This document shows positions 7,613-9,692 of a DNA stretch of 9,692 nucleotides, in pieces. The notes under the pieces are model-generated. The model was not told where the DNA came from, did not search any database, and saw only the letters and a list, made by a program, of their open reading frames with translations. The first letter of the stretch is position 1, and each line of letters begins with the position of its first letter. The stretch lies in NCBI GenBank assembly GCA_030632865.1, contig DAOVTY010000105.1:1-9692 (forward strand), given 5' to 3'. The translations under genes and the position numbers were made by a program. This DNA is from Bacteroidota bacterium. GTDB taxonomy: Bacteria; Bacteroidota; Bacteroidia; Bacteroidales; Prolixibacteraceae.

Positions 7613-8302
7613 ATGAATGAAAATAAATTGAATATTTTAATAGCTGAAGATGACTTAAACCTGGGGTTTCTTTTGGTTGAGTTTCTTGAGAGCCGAGGAA
7701 TTGATGTTAAACTTTATCGAGATGGAGAGTTAGCATTTAATGGATTTAAAGGCGGTGACTTTAATTTTTGTATTTTCGATGTGATGCTTCCTAAAATGGA
7801 TGGTTTCTCGCTGGCAAAAAAAGTAAAAATAGTTGACCCAAAAATTCCGATTATTTTTCTTACTGCAAGAGCAATGAAAGAGGATAAAATGAAAGGTTAT
7901 AATATTGGTGCCGACGATTATATTACAAAACCTTTTGATGAGGATGAATTATTATGCCGGATAATGGCAATCTCAAACCGTCTTGATTTCTCGAATGCGA
8001 CGTGTGGTAAAATTTGCCAAATTGGTAAATATGAATTCGATTTTGAAAATCTATCACTCGATTTTAATGGCCAAATTAAACGTTTAACAACTCGCGAAGC
8101 CGAGGTTCTAAGAATGCTTTGTATTTCGAAGAAAAAGGTTGTAAAACGTGAGCAAATTCTCACTGCAATTTGGGGCGAAAACGACTACTTCGCAGGAAGA
8201 AGTCTCGATGTATTTATATCTAAACTTAGAAAATACTTCGCTGAAGATTCAACAGTTACAATTGATAATATTACAAAAGTTGGATTTATATTAAATTGTT
8301 AA
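7613..8302 (+). CDS. OmpR/PhoB-family response regulator (RprY-like)
   Basis: The 229-residue protein has a receiver domain at about 1-120, with acidic pocket E12/D13/D14, phosphoacceptor D56 (FDVMLPKMDG), T84 and K106 (ITKPF). A winged-helix DNA-binding domain follows at about 135-229, with LTTREAEVLRML and the recognition-helix region YFAGRSLDVFISKLRKYF, closing in TKVGFIL. The wording of this effector domain resembles Bacteroides RprY-type regulators from memory. It starts 6 bp after the kinase stop, so the two are co-transcribed. Its likely targets are the 11-bp direct repeats at 6255-6283 and 8874-8891, the only repeated operator-like motif in the window. It ends about 40 bp before a hairpin shared with the convergent Cys-rich gene. 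Confidence 0.94.
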   Translation: MNENKLNILIAEDDLNLGFLLVEFLESRGIDVKLYRDGELAFNGFKGGDFNFCIFDVMLPKMDGFSLAKKVKIVDPKIPIIFLTARAMKEDKMKGYNIGADDYITKPFDEDELLCRIMAISNRLDFSNATCGKICQIGKYEFDFENLSLDFNGQIKRLTTREAEVLRMLCISKKKVVKREQILTAIWGENDYFAGRSLDVFISKLRKYFAEDSTVTIDNITKVGFILNC

Positions 8303-8339
8303 TGGGGGAGTCATGGAACAGAACATCTTGAATTAATTC

Positions 8340-8366
8340 AAAAAAAAGGGCACTTAAAAAGTACCC
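8340..8366 (-). terminator. intrinsic terminator of secreted protein B gene
   Basis: On the minus strand GGGTACTT pairs with AAGTGCCC (one U-G wobble, 3-nt loop), followed directly by eight T residues (8347-8340). It begins 30 bp after the stop codon. The GGGTACT core is shared with the terminator of the paralogous gene at 5848-5877. The hairpin also lies 46 bp past the stop of the convergent regulator gene, but on that strand it lacks a U-tract. Confidence 0.8.
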
Positions 8367-8396
8367 TCCAAATCTGTTACATTATAAAAAAACTTA

Positions 8397-8714
8397 TTAT
8401 TTCTCTCCTCCACAGGCTGTATCGCAACCAGCTTTCGCTTTGCCATCGCAGTCTGCTTTTGCCTTCCCGTCGCAATCTTTAGACTTAGTTTTGCTGTCTC
8501 CACAGTCTTTAGATTTTGCATCACTCTTTGTTTTAGATTTTCCCTTTTTCTTGTCTTTGTCTCCTTCTTCCGGGGTAACAACAATGTTGTCATCCATATC
8601 AGTAACTAAAATTACTTGAGCATCTTCCGCTATTGGCAATACGCTTGAATTTGACATTGCCATCGAAACTCCATAAACTGCTACAAATGCTAATACAAAT
8701 AATACTTTTTTCAT
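8397..8714 (-). CDS. small secreted Cys/Lys-rich repeat protein B (paralog of the 5898-6200 product)
   Basis: The 105-residue product has a signal peptide almost identical to protein A (MKKVLFVLAFVAVYGV..., cleavage probably around residues 19-21). It shares the linker core (AQVILVTDMDDNIVVTPEE, 32-50), then a long Lys/Asp/Gly/Ser-rich low-complexity tail with five cysteines: C71, C81, C89, C97, C101. C81, C89 and C97 are 8 residues apart, in octads such as KDCDGKAK and ADCDGKAK (79-102). Compared with A it has more Asp and Ser, no Pro beside the cysteines and no CC pair, so the octad spacing is kept while the composition drifts. It is exported and probably unstructured; metal or redox binding is inference. 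It sits between aspA (same strand, 190 bp upstream) and the convergent two-component operon. It has a candidate promoter, a copy of the operator and its own terminator. Confidence 0.85.
   Translation of the reverse strand: MKKVLFVLAFVAVYGVSMAMSNSSVLPIAEDAQVILVTDMDDNIVVTPEEGDKDKKKGKSKTKSDAKSKDCGDSKTKSKDCDGKAKADCDGKAKAGCDTACGGEK
8409..8480 (-). repeat. three degenerate 24-bp units coding for Cys octads in protein B
   Basis: Residues 79-102 form three octads (KDCDGKAK, ADCDGKAK, AGCDTACG) with Cys at position three. The first two are nearly identical at protein level and clearly related at DNA level, suggesting a more recent duplication than in the paralog. Confidence 0.65.
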
Positions 8715-8769
8715 GATTCTTAATTTTGAGTTATAATTGAATAAATAATTTCTAATTCTAATTTAGACT

Positions 8770-8801
8770 CAATATTAATAACTATTTACATTAATTCCAA
8801 A
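8770..8801 (-). promoter_or_regulatory. promoter candidate of secreted protein B gene
   Basis: On the minus strand TTTG (8801-8798) is followed after 20 bp by TAATATTG (8777-8770), one mismatch from TAnnTTTG. This matches the Bacteroidota TTTG-N19/21-TAnnTTTG arrangement and would give a leader of about 50 nt. The operator copy lies about 73 bp further upstream, farther than in the paralogous gene. Confidence 0.4.
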
Positions 8802-8873
8802 TAATAAATAAAGATAATCTAGTCTTTTATTGCGAGTGCATGGTAATAGGCTGTATTAGAGTGTAATAAGGTG

Positions 8874-8891
8874 ATGTTAATGAGTTGTTAA
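8874..8891. promoter_or_regulatory. second copy of the 11-bp direct-repeat operator
   Basis: ATGTTAA (8874-8880) and TTGTTAA (8885-8891) repeat at the same 11-bp period as the array at 6255-6283. Over the 21 bases 8872-8892 it matches 6264-6284 at 18 positions, and all three differences fall outside the GTTAA cores. A possible third box at 8865-8869 (AATAA) is weak. The site lies 13 bp beyond the aspA stop codon and about 160 bp upstream of the protein B start. Confidence 0.6.
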
Positions 8892-8904
8892 AGTTTCTGG
8901 GAAT

Positions 8905-9692
8905 TTAGCTGCCAAGCCTACAGACAGCTTCTGGAGAGGTTAAGTTTTCGAATTCTTCTTCAGTAATAAAACCGCTTTTTATAGCTGCTTCTTTAATTGA
9001 AACAGAGTCGTTTTTAGCTAATTGAATAATTTTACTAGCTGTTAAATAACCTATTTTAGGAATTAATGCAGTAATAGTTGCAGTTGAATTTTCCACATTT
9101 CTTTTACAAATTCCTTCGTTTGCCGAAATGCTGGAAATACATTTTTCACCAAAAATTTTGCAAGCATTATTTAAAACTGTCAAACTTTCGAGTAAAGTAT
9201 GAGCAATTAATGGCATAAATTGGTTTAACTCTAAATTACCTGCACTGCAAGCTTGTGCAATTATTTGGTCGTTTCCCATTGATAATATTGCAGCCTGAGC
9301 GACAGCCTCCAAAATTACAGGGTTTACTTTACCTGGCATTATAGACGAACCCGCTTGTTTTTCAGGAAGACTAATTTCCGCAAATCCTGCATCTGGTCCG
9401 CTGGAAAGTAAACGTAAATCGTTACTTATTTTTAGAAGGTTGGTAGCATGAGCTTTCAGAATTCCGGAAACTTCTACAAAAACATCCACGTTTTGTGTTC
9501 CGTCAATAAGGTTTTCGCTACGTGCTAATCCAATATTTGTGTTTTCTCGCAATCTGTCAACTATTCTGAATATGAACTGTTTTGGTGCGCCAAGTCCTGT
9601 TCCAATTGCAGTGCCTCCAAGATTTACCACCCGCAAACGTTCTTCGCATTTATAAATTCGCCAGCGGTCGCGATTAAAAGCTTCAGCATACG
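8905..9692 (-). CDS. aspA: aspartate ammonia-lyase, C-terminal part
   Basis: The frame is open to the right edge of the window, so the N-terminal part is missing and about 262 residues are visible. Aspartase converts L-aspartate to fumarate and ammonia. The superfamily signature loop GSSIMPGKVNPV is at about 9316-9351, and RDRWRIYKCEERLRVVNLGGTAIGTGLG upstream of it (broken here at the edge codons) reads like aspartase rather than fumarase. The TTG at 9636 is an internal leucine codon, not a start. The C-terminus (ITEEEFENL, SPEAVCRLGS) is complete and of normal type. aspA genes are often found near hydE/hydF/hydG in anaerobes as far as I recall; here hydF lies 3.1 kb downstream on the same strand. 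I see no hairpin terminator directly after the stop, so some readthrough into the Cys-rich gene is possible. Confidence 0.93.
   Translation of the reverse strand, partial: YAEAFNRDRWRIYKCEERLRVVNLGGTAIGTGLGAPKQFIFRIVDRLRENTNIGLARSENLIDGTQNVDVFVEVSGILKAHATNLLKISNDLRLLSSGPDAGFAEISLPEKQAGSSIMPGKVNPVILEAVAQAAILSMGNDQIIAQACSAGNLELNQFMPLIAHTLLESLTVLNNACKIFGEKCISSISANEGICKRNVENSTATITALIPKIGYLTASKIIQLAKNDSVSIKEAAIKSGFITEEEFENLTSPEAVCRLGS

Noticed and set aside
8296..8304. A further TTGTTAATG motif at the end of the response-regulator gene
   Set aside because: It is a single box overlapping the stop codon, with no partner 11 bp away, so it is probably coincidence.
5898..8714. Cys-rich proteins as radical-SAM RiPP precursors (Cys-x-Asp repeats resemble ranthipeptides)
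   Set aside because: Both begin with a classical Sec signal peptide rather than a RiPP leader, and no RiPP maturase, peptidase or transporter is in the window.

Overview
The window looks like the chromosome of an anaerobic, polysaccharide-degrading member of the Bacteroidota. Four things point there: the AT-rich sequence with A-rich leaders and almost no Shine-Dalgarno signals, several promoter candidates of the Bacteroidota TAnnTTTG type, a lipoprotein sulfatase carrying the Cys-type formylglycine motif, and an H-cluster maturase (HydF) for [FeFe] hydrogenase. A Marinilabiliales/Prolixibacteraceae-like organism would fit, but the window cannot fix the genus.

Layout. Bases 3-599 (+) are the 3' end of a D-threonine aldolase / D-serine dehydratase-like PLP enzyme. 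Bases 780-2048 (-) encode a secreted, probably outer-membrane beta-barrel protein of unknown function. A 355-bp gene-free stretch follows. Bases 2404-3963 (-) encode a lipoprotein S1-type sulfatase. Bases 4087-4506 (+) encode a small unrecognised cytoplasmic protein, convergent with hydF (4563-5786, -). Next is a compact module: secreted Cys/Lys-rich protein A (5898-6200, -), a divergent sensor kinase / OmpR-type regulator pair (6347-8302, +), and secreted Cys/Lys-rich protein B (8397-8714, -). The window ends inside aspA (8905 to beyond 9692, -).

The most interesting part is 5848-8892. Proteins A and B are paralogs: near-identical signal peptides, a shared QVxxVTDxD...TPE segment, and C-terminal tails in which cysteine recurs every 8 residues. 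Both genes end in strong hairpin terminators with a related GGG-TACT core. Upstream of both lies the same direct-repeat operator, (A/T)TGTTAA repeated at an exact 11-bp period, which is the geometry expected for an OmpR/PhoB-type response regulator. The copy next to gene A sits between two divergent TAnnTTTG promoters, one for gene A and one for the kinase-regulator operon. The kinase has a Cys-rich cluster (C-x5-C-x2-C) in its predicted periplasmic domain. The simplest model is an autoregulated envelope redox- or metal-responsive circuit that controls two secreted Cys-rich proteins, lodged between hydF and aspA. The promoter geometry is seen in the sequence; the signal and the function of the Cys-rich proteins are inference.
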